From assembly GCA_030625775.1 (NCBI GenBank), contig DAOUQC010000015.1, positions 1 to 64,000 on the forward strand: 64,000 bases of DNA, written 5' to 3'. Made by a program: the position numbers and the translations under genes. The notes beneath the pieces were generated by a model, which searched no databases, had not been told where the DNA came from, and worked only from the letters and a program-made list of their open reading frames with translations. This stretch comes from Verrucomicrobiota bacterium (GTDB lineage Bacteria; Verrucomicrobiota; Verrucomicrobiia; Verrucomicrobiales; DEV007). Shown in pieces: positions 7,830 through 16,226 of this stretch (the first letter of the stretch is position 1; each line of letters begins with the position of its first letter).

Positions 7830-8600
7830 CTAAATCTTCCCCGCTTTTTCCAGATCCTTATGCAACTCCTCCGCGTAAGCTGCTCTCTCCGCAGTGTCCA
7901 CTTCAACACCTGCCGCATAATAAACAATGCCCATTGATTTGCGGGATCGAGTGATCGAATCATTGCCGCTCGCCCAGTGAACCGTCTTGGCATGATGCAC
8001 CAGCAGGTCTCCTGCTTCTGCAAACATTGCGACGTCCCCCATGCGGTCGTCCTCATTTGGAAAATCCGTAATCCCCTGGGAAAACCCCAGCGTGCTAGTC
8101 TGCTTGTGTTCACGCATGCCCAGTTTTTGTGAAGCACGCGAATAATGGAGACAGCCGTTTTCTTCATCCACTTTTTCCAAAGCCAACCACATGGTTAACC
8201 CTTCACAGGGATTAACTTTCCAATAATACCCGTCCTGATGAGGTGGAGTTGGCTGACCTACTCCCGGAGCTTTGTCAAAAAACATCACTCCCTGATCCAT
8301 AGCACCATCACCGAGCAATAAATCCGCCAGGTGCTTGAACTTCCCTTTACACACTTCCTGATCAAAAAATCCATCATGCTCGTGCATTCTGATCAGTTGC
8401 TTGAGCGTTTCCGGCCGTTCCTTGTCTTCGTAAAACACTTCAGTGGACTCCAGGTTAGGAATTACTTCACTGATATAACGGCCAATGTTTGCTTTCATTT
8501 CTGCGACTTCTTCAGCGTCGAGAAATCCCCGGATGGCAACATAACCATCCTCATCAAAGGATTTTTTCCACTGTGGATCTGATTTGATCGTTTTATTCAT
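7830..8600 (-). CDS. Phytanoyl-CoA dioxygenase (PhyH) family Fe(II)/2-oxoglutarate oxygenase
   Basis: The 256-residue protein begins MNKTIKSDPQWKKSFDEDGYVAIRGFLD, which is the usual PhyH opening (quoted in part for position). The iron triad is visible: HQD (His121, Asp123) in PTPPHQDGYYWKV and His208 in HHAKTVHWASGND. A downstream arginine cluster (TRSRKS) can hold 2-oxoglutarate. LEKVDEENGCLHY is another family block. These enzymes hydroxylate small molecules; the substrate is not predictable. I chose ATG 8600 over an upstream ATG at 8630 that adds a basic 10-residue tail. The gene is divergent from an AraC-type regulator (8724), which probably controls it. Confidence 0.85.
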   Translation of the reverse strand: MNKTIKSDPQWKKSFDEDGYVAIRGFLDAEEVAEMKANIGRYISEVIPNLESTEVFYEDKERPETLKQLIRMHEHDGFFDQEVCKGKFKHLADLLLGDGAMDQGVMFFDKAPGVGQPTPPHQDGYYWKVNPCEGLTMWLALEKVDEENGCLHYSRASQKLGMREHKQTSTLGFSQGITDFPNEDDRMGDVAMFAEAGDLLVHHAKTVHWASGNDSITRSRKSMGIVYYAAGVEVDTAERAAYAEELHKDLEKAGKI

Positions 8601-8723
8601 AACTTTGAGCAGCTTGTATTTTCGAATCACCGGATTAGTCTTAATTAATTATTTAGCTTGTTTTCAGCCATAACAACCCTGTTTTATTAATAATTTCGCC
8701 GATCCCTTCTTCATTCTGCTTCT

Positions 8724-9524
8724 ATGCTCCGATTTCTTCGCCATGGCTTTGGCCAGTTTGATAAAAAGCATCTGATCGGTCCCATATCTCTGTCTCATTT
8801 TGACCTGCTTTATATCCATGAAGGTTTGATCGAGCTGGAAACGGGTGGCAGGCCACGCTTTCAAATGAAAGCCGGTGAAAGCATTCTGATTTATCCCCAA
8901 ACTCGATTTGAAGGACGCTCCATAACTCCTTCTGCCTGGGCCTCGATTCAACACTTTGAATTCCAGCCTGCGAAGGGTTTAAAATCCCCTCTTCCCTCCT
9001 GGTCTGATAAAACCAATCAGACCGAGATTTTTCAAAATACAAAGGACACGGAGATCGAGGAAGACATCAATCGAGCCATCGAGCTTTCCCGATTTGAAGG
9101 ATCACAGACATCTCCGGAAATTCGAGAAGCCTTGCTCTTCCTCATTCTTGCCCAACTTCGCCACCCCAGAATATCCCGCGCCACAATGACCGCCGAGCAA
9201 CAAACCCTCGAACAAGCGCGAGCCTGGGCCCTGACTCATTTCAGAGACTCTATTACCGTCGAAAAAATGGCGGCAAAAGCAAAACTTTCCTGCAGCCATT
9301 TCAGAGCCTGTTTCAAAAAACACTATGATGAATCCGCCGGAAAATTTCTTCTACGCAATCGCATTGATAAAGCTCGTGAATTGTTGAGAGAAACCCGGAT
9401 GCCCATCAAGCAAATCAGTCTGGAAACCGGCTACGCCAATGTAATCCCCTTTCATCAAGCCTTCCGTAAATACACCGGACAGACACCGGCTCATTATCGC
9501 AGGGAAAATACCCTGAATGGGTAG
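8724..9524 (+). CDS. AraC-family transcription regulator with cupin sensor
   Basis: The 266-residue protein has an N-terminal cupin-like sensor (residues about 18-85, with LLYIHEGLIELETGGRPRF) and a C-terminal AraC double helix-turn-helix (about 160-262), seen in ITVEKMAAKAKLSCSHFRAC and IKQISLETGYANVIPFHQAF followed by TGQTPAHYR. It lies divergent from the PhyH gene with a gap of 123 bases. That layout suggests local control of the dioxygenase and possibly of the convergent sialidase-like gene. No clear operator dyad was found in the gap. Inducer unknown. Confidence 0.88.
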   Translation: MLRFLRHGFGQFDKKHLIGPISLSHFDLLYIHEGLIELETGGRPRFQMKAGESILIYPQTRFEGRSITPSAWASIQHFEFQPAKGLKSPLPSWSDKTNQTEIFQNTKDTEIEEDINRAIELSRFEGSQTSPEIREALLFLILAQLRHPRISRATMTAEQQTLEQARAWALTHFRDSITVEKMAAKAKLSCSHFRACFKKHYDESAGKFLLRNRIDKARELLRETRMPIKQISLETGYANVIPFHQAFRKYTGQTPAHYRRENTLNG

Positions 9525-9533
9525 AGTTGAAAA

Positions 9534-10778
9534 TCAGCGGAACTCTCCGTTCGGCTTTTTCCATTTAACCTTGGCCACCCAGACCCGATTGTTGGCACCC
9601 ATTTTCATCAGTTTTTCAGGATCATTGTATTTCGGTCCAATCGTTTGCATCCATTCAGTCACCGTGATCCAGGTTTCATCCTTACTGAACTGGGTAACCC
9701 CAAAATTACCCAGCCGGGCGCCCTTCTCAGTAACCAAAACCTGCTCGCTGGATCGAATGATCTGAAGTTTATCCGGATCAACTCGAGCGATAAAGACCGG
9801 TGCACGGTGCCTGAACACATGATCATTGTTGGCTCCCTTGCGGGTATAAGCTAAAAACAGAGCATCGCTGTGCGACACCCAATGCTGCTGCGTGTTGTAA
9901 TTACCCAGAGGTTTGCCGTCATCGAATGTCCAAACTTTTGGAGTCGAGTAGTTTAATCCGTCATCACTCACTGCCACATAACCGCTTTCATCATTTCTCA
10001 GAGTGAGATAATAACGCCCCTTTAAATGAGAGATGGAGGGCTCATACAATCCACGACCAATGGGCACGGTCAGTTCGCTTCCGTGTTCGATATATTTGAG
10101 ATCCGTGCCGTCAAAAGAGCAGCGAAGAACGGTGACGGAATATCGTTTCGTTCCGATCTCCTTGAAGTAGATCGGAAGCAAAACATCACCATTGGGGAGA
10201 TCGTAACGCTGTACACTTCCCGCACCTGAATTACTGAATTTCGCATCCTTCGGCATCTCAATCGTTTTCCATTTTGACCATGAACGTTTTTCTGGGTCGT
10301 AAACTGAATAAGGAGTCAAACGCGGACGAACATGCATGACCTTATTGTTTTCATACATCACCGTATGACCCGTTCCCAACAACTTGCCGGTTTTTTTGTG
10401 CCAGGCCGGACTGAAATCGCATACCGTCATTTCCAGATCATCCTTGCCTCCATAACTAAAGGGCTGTCGGCCGAATGAAGCGTGCTCCTTTGGCTCCGTC
10501 CAGGTCACACCTCCATCGCTGGAACGCATTTCGTTGAGTGCATAAAAAATATCCGATCCGGAAAGCATCAACTTCTGCAAAGTCATCACGGCAACAGGAT
10601 TGGCTCCACCTTTACCCGGAATCGCACCGGCACGCGCATGCACCCAACACATACTTTTATCCTCAAAGCCCTGCCGGGCAACTGTTAGATCGATATCGTA
10701 AAGAGGATCAGCTGTAACACAGGGTTGAAGCCCAATAAACAAGGACAATGCCATCAAGGTGATAGAAAGTGTTTTCAT
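9534..10778 (-). CDS. Secreted sialidase/BNR-repeat (exo-alpha-sialidase family) protein
   Basis: This 414-residue secreted protein has a signal peptide (MKTLSITLMALSLFIGLQPCVTA). It is a six-bladed-propeller-type sialidase fold protein: an Asp-box reads SSDGGVTWTEP near residue 86, and weaker blades read RCSFDGTDLKYIE and VSDDGLNYSTPKVW. PVC genomes carry many such proteins, often annotated exo-alpha-sialidase or BNR-repeat glycosidase; activity on sialic acids is not established for this branch. It sits 19 bases downstream of the HpcH/HpaI aldolase gene in the same direction, so it is probably in an operon with it, under the GntR-type regulator at 11703. Confidence 0.75.
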   Translation of the reverse strand: MKTLSITLMALSLFIGLQPCVTADPLYDIDLTVARQGFEDKSMCWVHARAGAIPGKGGANPVAVMTLQKLMLSGSDIFYALNEMRSSDGGVTWTEPKEHASFGRQPFSYGGKDDLEMTVCDFSPAWHKKTGKLLGTGHTVMYENNKVMHVRPRLTPYSVYDPEKRSWSKWKTIEMPKDAKFSNSGAGSVQRYDLPNGDVLLPIYFKEIGTKRYSVTVLRCSFDGTDLKYIEHGSELTVPIGRGLYEPSISHLKGRYYLTLRNDESGYVAVSDDGLNYSTPKVWTFDDGKPLGNYNTQQHWVSHSDALFLAYTRKGANNDHVFRHRAPVFIARVDPDKLQIIRSSEQVLVTEKGARLGNFGVTQFSKDETWITVTEWMQTIGPKYNDPEKLMKMGANNRVWVAKVKWKKPNGEFR

Positions 10779-10797
10779 GATAGGTTTTTCTTAAAAT

Positions 10798-11601
10798 TTA
10801 CGCGCCTGCCAAATCCTGAAAACTTGAAGAGGATGTTTCGCTCCCCTTTTTGACTGCCTCATTCAATTCTGTCAACTGCGCTTGCTGATACATCGTCGGC
10901 TCGGTGATACAAAGAAAGTTATATCCCCGCTCCACCAGAGTCGGGCCGTCGCCGATCATCCACATATTTTTCCCTACCGCTCGTCCAGCTTCGCGAATTT
11001 TCTGTAGGGCCCCCTGAAGTACATCAGCCTCAGGATCCCAACACACTCCCAAATCAGCGGACAGGTCATAAGGCCCTACGGCAATTGCCGTGGTCAAAGG
11101 ATTGGCAGCAATGGCTTCCACATTGTCGAGCCCGACCTGACTCTCGATCTGCGGCATGATGATCATGTCATCCTCCACTTCCCTTTTCCAAGTCTCATAG
11201 TTCACATCAGACACCCAGTGATTTCCAAGCCCTCCCGGACGTCGACGCCCACGGGGCTTCATATAAACGGCGTCCTGAATTTCACGCATCGCCTCCTGAG
11301 TTTCGACGTAGGGCACCAACAATCCACAGGGGCCCAGATCCATCGCCAAACGAACCGGCGTGTATTCGGCTGAAGGGGGGCGTATCAGAATTGGAAAATC
11401 CTCACGGCGCCCGGTCGCACAAACATCCGCCACCATCTGCGCGTCATAAGTGACGTGTTCCAAATCAATAATGATATAATCCAACCCAGCCTTCATCGCC
11501 ATTTCCAACATGCCTGGCCAAAAATGGAAAGTGCAGATGATGCCGGTTGTGATCTCGTTTTCAGAGCTGATTTTTTTGCGGAGGATTTGAGCGGATTTCA
11601 T
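10798..11601 (-). CDS. HpcH/HpaI-family class II aldolase
   Basis: From ATG 11601 the protein has 267 residues, the usual length for 2-keto-3-deoxy-sugar/4-hydroxy-2-oxoheptanedioate aldolases. Family landmarks are GLDYIIIDLEHVTYD near residue 34 (metal/substrate region), ILIRPP, the LGPCGLLVPYVETQEAM block and MPQIESQVGLDNVEAI (metal-binding Glu), followed by AVGPYDLSADLG. These enzymes cleave 2-keto acids to pyruvate and an aldehyde. A longer open frame to 11721 would overlap the divergent regulator and its operator, so it was rejected. The gene is first in a likely operon with the sialidase-like gene. Confidence 0.85.
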   Translation of the reverse strand: MKSAQILRKKISSENEITTGIICTFHFWPGMLEMAMKAGLDYIIIDLEHVTYDAQMVADVCATGRREDFPILIRPPSAEYTPVRLAMDLGPCGLLVPYVETQEAMREIQDAVYMKPRGRRRPGGLGNHWVSDVNYETWKREVEDDMIIMPQIESQVGLDNVEAIAANPLTTAIAVGPYDLSADLGVCWDPEADVLQGALQKIREAGRAVGKNMWMIGDGPTLVERGYNFLCITEPTMYQQAQLTELNEAVKKGSETSSSSFQDLAGA

Positions 11602-11682
11602 GGGGTCAGAAGTTTTATTCTCGAGTAACTTATACCGGAAACATAGTGCTTTCCCTGCTTGCACCACGCAAGTCTTCACTGA

Positions 11683-11701
11683 TGGTTCTATTATAGAACC
11701 A
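11683..11701. promoter_or_regulatory. 19-base perfect palindrome, operator for the GntR/LacI-type regulator
   Basis: TGGTTCTATTATAGAACCA is fully symmetric around a central T and ends one base before the regulator ATG at 11703. It lies in the divergent promoter region shared with the HpcH/HpaI aldolase. Its location would let the regulator block its own translation start region and the divergent promoter. The dyad is seen; the binding protein is inferred. Confidence 0.7.
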
Positions 11702-11702
11702 G

Positions 11703-12788
11703 ATGAAAGAAAACCATTCACCGCCTTCGATCCTGCCTCAACGCCGTTCTCTCATCGCACAGACGGCTACAAGTTTACGTGAAGGCATACGCGCAGGTCA
11801 CTGGCAGACGCATCTTCCGGGCGAAAGAAAATTGAGTGCTCAACTTCAAGTGGGACGTAACACCCTTCGTTCTGCGCTAAAAGAACTGGAGCGTAGCGGG
11901 TGGCTGGAAGTGAATGCCTCGCGGCAGCGGCGGATAAAGAAAAATGCCGGCAACAAACATTCCAATAGCCAACAAGTTGTCGGCATCATCTCTCCATCCT
12001 CGCAACTGGATATGGGGCCGAGAAGCTTGCTCCTTCTTGATGCTCTGCGCAGCACATTCGCGCAAACCGGATTCTCGATGGATTTCCATACTGACCGATC
12101 GTGTTATTCAGCCATGCCCTCCCGAGCTTTAAAAAAACTGGTGGGACGCAGCCCGGCTAACATCTGGTTATTATTTTCATCAAAGGATCCGACCGAGCGG
12201 TGGTTTATCAGACAAAAAATTTCCTGCATGGTGATTGGGTCCTCTCGACCGGACATCACACTTCCCTCCTTCGACATTGACCACCGCGCTCTCTGTCATC
12301 ACGCCAGCGGGTTACTGTTGCGGAAAGGCCATCGCCATATCACATTGGTTCTGCCTCAGGATGCTTTCGGCGGAGAAGCGGATAGCGAGCAAGGACTGCG
12401 CGAAGCAGTGTATGGGTCGAAAAATGTCACCATCAATGTACTGAGCCACGACGAAACACCCGAGCACCTTTGCTCGCTACTGGACGAATCCCTTGCGCAG
12501 TCCAATCCCCCCACAGCCTTCCTGGTTGCCCGGGCAAAACATTCCCTGGCCGTGACCATGCATCTCCTTCGTCGCGGCTTACGCATTCCTCAAGACGTGG
12601 CGATCGTCTCCACTGATGACGATCCCATCCTGCAATCGATCAGTCCTGCTCTCACTCGATACACCATGAACACAGAACAATTTGCCCGGCGGCTTACCCT
12701 TGCTGCTCGTCAATTGACCGAGTCCGGAATGTTACCTGCCAACGCCATCCGTCTGATGCCCAAATTCCTGCCTGGTGAAACCGTATGA
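11703..12788 (+). CDS. GntR-type DNA-binding domain fused to LacI-type sugar sensor
   Basis: The 361-residue regulator has an N-terminal GntR winged helix at residues about 12-78 (LREGIRAGHWQTHLPGERKL, then QVGRNTLRSALKELERSGWL). A LacI/PBP1-type sensor follows at about 90-355, with QVVGIISPSS, a RGHRHITLVLP segment and IPQDVAIVSTDDDPILQSISPALTRY, the usual LacI effector-domain block. PVC genomes use this fusion to control sugar-acid operons. It is divergent from the aldolase/sialidase-like pair and has a perfect palindrome overlapping its start region, suggesting autoregulation and control of those genes. The effector is not known. Confidence 0.85.
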   Translation: MKENHSPPSILPQRRSLIAQTATSLREGIRAGHWQTHLPGERKLSAQLQVGRNTLRSALKELERSGWLEVNASRQRRIKKNAGNKHSNSQQVVGIISPSSQLDMGPRSLLLLDALRSTFAQTGFSMDFHTDRSCYSAMPSRALKKLVGRSPANIWLLFSSKDPTERWFIRQKISCMVIGSSRPDITLPSFDIDHRALCHHASGLLLRKGHRHITLVLPQDAFGGEADSEQGLREAVYGSKNVTINVLSHDETPEHLCSLLDESLAQSNPPTAFLVARAKHSLAVTMHLLRRGLRIPQDVAIVSTDDDPILQSISPALTRYTMNTEQFARRLTLAARQLTESGMLPANAIRLMPKFLPGETV

Positions 12789-12852
12789 TCATTTTAAAAA
12801 CTTCAAGCAATACATTCACACCCTCTGCTCTCCAAAAATGAACTACCAGTCC

Positions 12853-13662
12853 CTATTGCTCGTCACCGACCATCAACAGCACATTGCGCGTCGAATTGAT
12901 GTGACGCGTCTGGGAGAAATGATTAACCGATATACTCTCACTCAGCTTGAAAGGCCGGCGAATCACAAACTCAGCCCAGTCCGGTGCATGCCAGGCTGAA
13001 TACGCCAGATCAAAAACATCAATTCCCAGATCAGCTTGCTCAAGCCGCTGCGATGACAGGTCGGGTAAAATGATGGGGCCGGTATCAGTCTGGTGCAATT
13101 GATCGCGCTCGGCAAGATTGATCGTCTTGACCGGCTGGTCGATGCACACATCAAAATCGCCATCACGGTACTCGATACGTGAAACAATGGGCTGCGTTCC
13201 AGAAATAGCCTCAGCCACCTGGTCAAAATCAGTCAAGGGAGTCGCATCGACCATTTGCAAATCGAGATCCATTTCCTGAAAATTCTCACCGGCAGCAAAA
13301 GCCTGTCGTTCCGGCTGAGGGCCAAGCGAGGGAGGGTAAAGCATGACCCCGGGATCTTTTTTATGCCAGCATTTGTGAATGCCCACCTGCCCATCGTCTG
13401 AACACAGGAATATACACTCGGCATTTGGCTGAGTCCACAGCTCGTTATAACCAGCTCCTACCTGTTCTGTTCTGCATGGAGCAGAAAGCGCATACACCGT
13501 GGTTTTATCCGAAGGACGGTGCTTAAGCCGGCAGATGGATTCAAGCATCACCCTTACACGATTTGTCCGCACCGGTGGCTTGTTGGATATCGAACCAGCC
13601 TGATGTTTCTCAAAATCCAGAAAAAAGCGAAAATAACTGCGGGTAAAATCTGGTGCATTCAT
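12853..13662 (-). CDS. Conserved-looking protein of unknown function
   Basis: The 269-residue protein has no signal peptide and no recognised motif. It starts MNAPDFTRSYFRFFLDFEK and contains RVRVMLESICRLKHRP, TVYALSAPCRTEQVGAG, a CSDDGQVGIHKCWHKK segment with cysteines and histidines, and ends in a beta-rich region with FDLAYSAWHAPDWAEFVI. Sequence character and codon use look like a real cytoplasmic gene, and the start ATG at 13662 is the only good one. It is convergent with the GntR-type regulator (64 bases between stops). I recognise no family and assign no function. Confidence 0.6.
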   Translation of the reverse strand: MNAPDFTRSYFRFFLDFEKHQAGSISNKPPVRTNRVRVMLESICRLKHRPSDKTTVYALSAPCRTEQVGAGYNELWTQPNAECIFLCSDDGQVGIHKCWHKKDPGVMLYPPSLGPQPERQAFAAGENFQEMDLDLQMVDATPLTDFDQVAEAISGTQPIVSRIEYRDGDFDVCIDQPVKTINLAERDQLHQTDTGPIILPDLSSQRLEQADLGIDVFDLAYSAWHAPDWAEFVIRRPFKLSESISVNHFSQTRHINSTRNVLLMVGDEQ

Positions 13663-13899
13663 GAATATAGATCAAAGCCCTGTGGCAAGGTTTACAAGTG
13701 GGGGTGAAAATCAGAGGATCAGACACCCAAGCTCTGAGTTCTGGAACAATTGCATTTTGCAAAAGATATTCCTTTCCCTGCTTCTGTCATGCAACTATTC
13801 AACTGATTCATACGTTTCCAGTTTGTGCAACCGTGTCAGCCTACCGGGAAGCCACAAACCCTTCGACGACAGCACCACTTCGATCTAACTTTTCCCACC

Positions 13900-14769
13900 A
13901 TGTCCACAGCCAGAAACAGACCTGATTTCCTCATCATCGGTGCGATGAAAAGTGGCACGACCACGCTGTATCACGATCTGTTATCTCATCCTGACATCTT
14001 CCTGCCTGACAAAGAATCAAACCTTCTCCTCACCGTCGATCAGCAGCAGTCGTATACGGAAGTTTATAGAAAAGCCCGCCCTGAGCAAAGCTGTGGCGAA
14101 GTCTGCCCGGATTACAGCAAACTCCCCGACTTGAAAGAGGCCGTTCCCAAAGCCAAATCCCTGTTTACCAATACTTCCCCACGCATCATCTACCTCGTCA
14201 GGGAACCACTCAGCCGCACCCTCAGCCATCACCGCTTTGTCAGCAGTAGACGGGACTCGAGATTCCCATCAATGCCCCCCGACATCAATCAATGCATCCA
14301 CCAACACCCTGAACTCATCAACTACAGCCGTTATGCCATGCAGATCCTCCCATGGATCGACGCCTTCGGCAAAGATTCAGTGTTCCTTATTCGTTTTGAA
14401 GATTTTGTTCAAAATCGAAGTGATACCCTGAAACAAATTTTTACTTTTCTCGGAGTTTCGAGCGATCACGTTTCAGTCGAACAGAACCGCATCCACAATG
14501 CCAGCAAGTCACGTCCCGTCCTGACACCCACCTGGCAATATTTCATCGAGACCAAACTCTACCGCCGTATTCTGCGTCCCCTGCTATCACCTTCCCTCCG
14601 CGACAAAATCCGCTCCTGGGTACTCCCCTTACCTTCAAATCATTGGATTCCTCCTGACTCTGAAACAATCCAATACATCATTGATCAGGTTCGCGATGAC
14701 GTCACCGACCTCCAACATTTACTGGAACTTGATTCCCCCTTATGGGATCTCGACAAAATTGAAATTTAA
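13900..14769 (+). CDS. Sulfotransferase (PAPS-dependent), exopolysaccharide island
   Basis: This 289-residue protein has the PAPS 5'-phosphosulfate loop GAMKSGTTTLYHDLLSHPD near residue 14 and the 3'-phosphate-binding segment IIYLVREPLSRTLSHHRF near 95. FLIRFEDFVQNRSDTLKQIF is the usual later block. It belongs to the heparan/N-deacetylase-like sulfotransferase group and would move sulfate from PAPS to a glycan hydroxyl or amine. I chose ATG 13900 because it directly precedes the conserved RPDFLIIGAMKSG opening; an earlier in-frame start at 13825 adds unrelated residues. Its stop overlaps the polymerase start by one base, so it is the first gene of a five-gene operon. Confidence 0.85.
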   Translation: MSTARNRPDFLIIGAMKSGTTTLYHDLLSHPDIFLPDKESNLLLTVDQQQSYTEVYRKARPEQSCGEVCPDYSKLPDLKEAVPKAKSLFTNTSPRIIYLVREPLSRTLSHHRFVSSRRDSRFPSMPPDINQCIHQHPELINYSRYAMQILPWIDAFGKDSVFLIRFEDFVQNRSDTLKQIFTFLGVSSDHVSVEQNRIHNASKSRPVLTPTWQYFIETKLYRRILRPLLSPSLRDKIRSWVLPLPSNHWIPPDSETIQYIIDQVRDDVTDLQHLLELDSPLWDLDKIEI

Positions 14770-16226
14770 TGAGCCACACCAAAACGACAACAAACTGGTA
14801 TATTTTCGGCGCAGCACTCACCGCGATTACGGCCATCGTTTTCACCATTGCCGCAGCATTCGGAGATCACTTCCATGTATTCTCCGCTGCCGGACTCTGG
14901 GCTCTGGCCATCGTCCTGCTCCCCCCGGCTTCACTTCCCCGCTATGACCTTTTTTCACCGTGGTCGTTCATCATTCTCAGCATCGTGGTCGGACTGACCT
15001 TGCGAGGCTTTTATATTGCTTTCAATTACCCCAACCCTGAAATCATTGACAGATTATTTGTTCGAGGAGAAGCCCCTTCTTTTTTCATTTTTCCTGCAGC
15101 CGTTTTATTATCAGGCTTGATCACCATGGTGATCGGCTATCTGTGGAAACCTCTACAAAAAAAAACCGCACTCTCCCAAGCAAGTCTTCGAATATTCCAA
15201 GCGCCCCGACTTTATACCTTTGTTATCGTCATTCTAACTCTCTCAATCGTCAGCACCATTCTCTACATCGTTCTCACCGGCGGCCTGGATTCCAGATTCA
15301 TTTCCGCCAAGCGCACCCCCATCCCGGGTCTTGAACTTGTAGGACAGAATTATAAATCCTACGGGGGACTGCGCTTCATGGCCTCACTGGCCATCTTTGC
15401 CCACCTGTTGGTTCTTTGCGATTTACTCAAACCCGATGCGACAGGCCGCAAATGGAAAATTCTGCTGGCATTATTGTTGTTCCTAGTAGCATGTGCAGTG
15501 CCCTTCTATGCCAGTGTTCGCAGTGTCATCGTCAACAATTTCATCCTTTCTGCTGCAGTTTTTTATTATTCCAGCAGATCATTCCCCCTGCTGAAATTTG
15601 CTACAGCAGGACTCGTATTGGTCATAGCCGTATATTTCATGACTCTTCTGCGGGCGGAACGCAATGACTCGACAGCATTCTCAAAATTCAATCCCGGTAA
15701 ACAGGCTTTCAACTCCCTGATTCTTAACCGTAATCAGATCGAACTTACCAAGACCGCCCACATTATGCATGCCATTCCTGATGTATTGGACTACCAATAC
15801 GGCAAAACCATTGCCATCTGGCTGGCTGCTCCAATCCCACGAAGTCTGTGGCCCGACAAACCCCTGATCCAACCCGGCCCCATCATTGGCAATCGTGTTT
15901 ACGGCCAGTTTCGCGCTGGTGTGCCCCCGGCTTTTGTCGCAGAAATGTTCTGGAACTTCCACCTGCCTGGCGTTTTGATCGGCGGTCTACTGTTAGGGGC
16001 ATCCCTGCGTTTTCTTGATCAGCGATTCTCTCCTGCCCAGAAACAAAAAAACAGAAATCCTGCCCAAATCTTCCTCTATGTCGCTGCCCCCATGATGTTC
16101 GGTTTTCAAGCGATCAGCAGTAATCTCGGTTACGCTCTGTTCTGGCTGTGTATGAATTTGCTCATTGCCACGCTCATTCTGAAATTCACCGCCCCCTTGA
16201 GCAAGATCACCAAAGTTGCTTCATGA
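14769..16226 (+). CDS. O-antigen/exopolysaccharide polymerase-like integral membrane protein
   Basis: The 485-residue protein is very hydrophobic, with about eleven to twelve predicted spans from residue 12 to the C-terminus. A polar region between spans contains DSRFISAKRTPIPGLELVGQNY and KFNPGKQAFNSLILNRNQIE. The segment PRSLWPDKPLIQPGPIIGNR is of the type found in the large periplasmic loop of oligosaccharide repeat-unit polymerases. It would join lipid-linked repeat units at the outer face of the inner membrane. The gene overlaps the sulfotransferase by one base and the glycosyltransferase by four. No Wzx flippase or chain-length regulator is seen nearby, so the pathway must be completed elsewhere. 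Confidence 0.7.
   Translation: MSHTKTTTNWYIFGAALTAITAIVFTIAAAFGDHFHVFSAAGLWALAIVLLPPASLPRYDLFSPWSFIILSIVVGLTLRGFYIAFNYPNPEIIDRLFVRGEAPSFFIFPAAVLLSGLITMVIGYLWKPLQKKTALSQASLRIFQAPRLYTFVIVILTLSIVSTILYIVLTGGLDSRFISAKRTPIPGLELVGQNYKSYGGLRFMASLAIFAHLLVLCDLLKPDATGRKWKILLALLLFLVACAVPFYASVRSVIVNNFILSAAVFYYSSRSFPLLKFATAGLVLVIAVYFMTLLRAERNDSTAFSKFNPGKQAFNSLILNRNQIELTKTAHIMHAIPDVLDYQYGKTIAIWLAAPIPRSLWPDKPLIQPGPIIGNRVYGQFRAGVPPAFVAEMFWNFHLPGVLIGGLLLGASLRFLDQRFSPAQKQKNRNPAQIFLYVAAPMMFGFQAISSNLGYALFWLCMNLLIATLILKFTAPLSKITKVAS

Noticed and set aside
16148-16222. N-terminal extension of the GT4 gene
   Set aside because: It lies within the polymerase coding sequence, and family homology begins at 16223.
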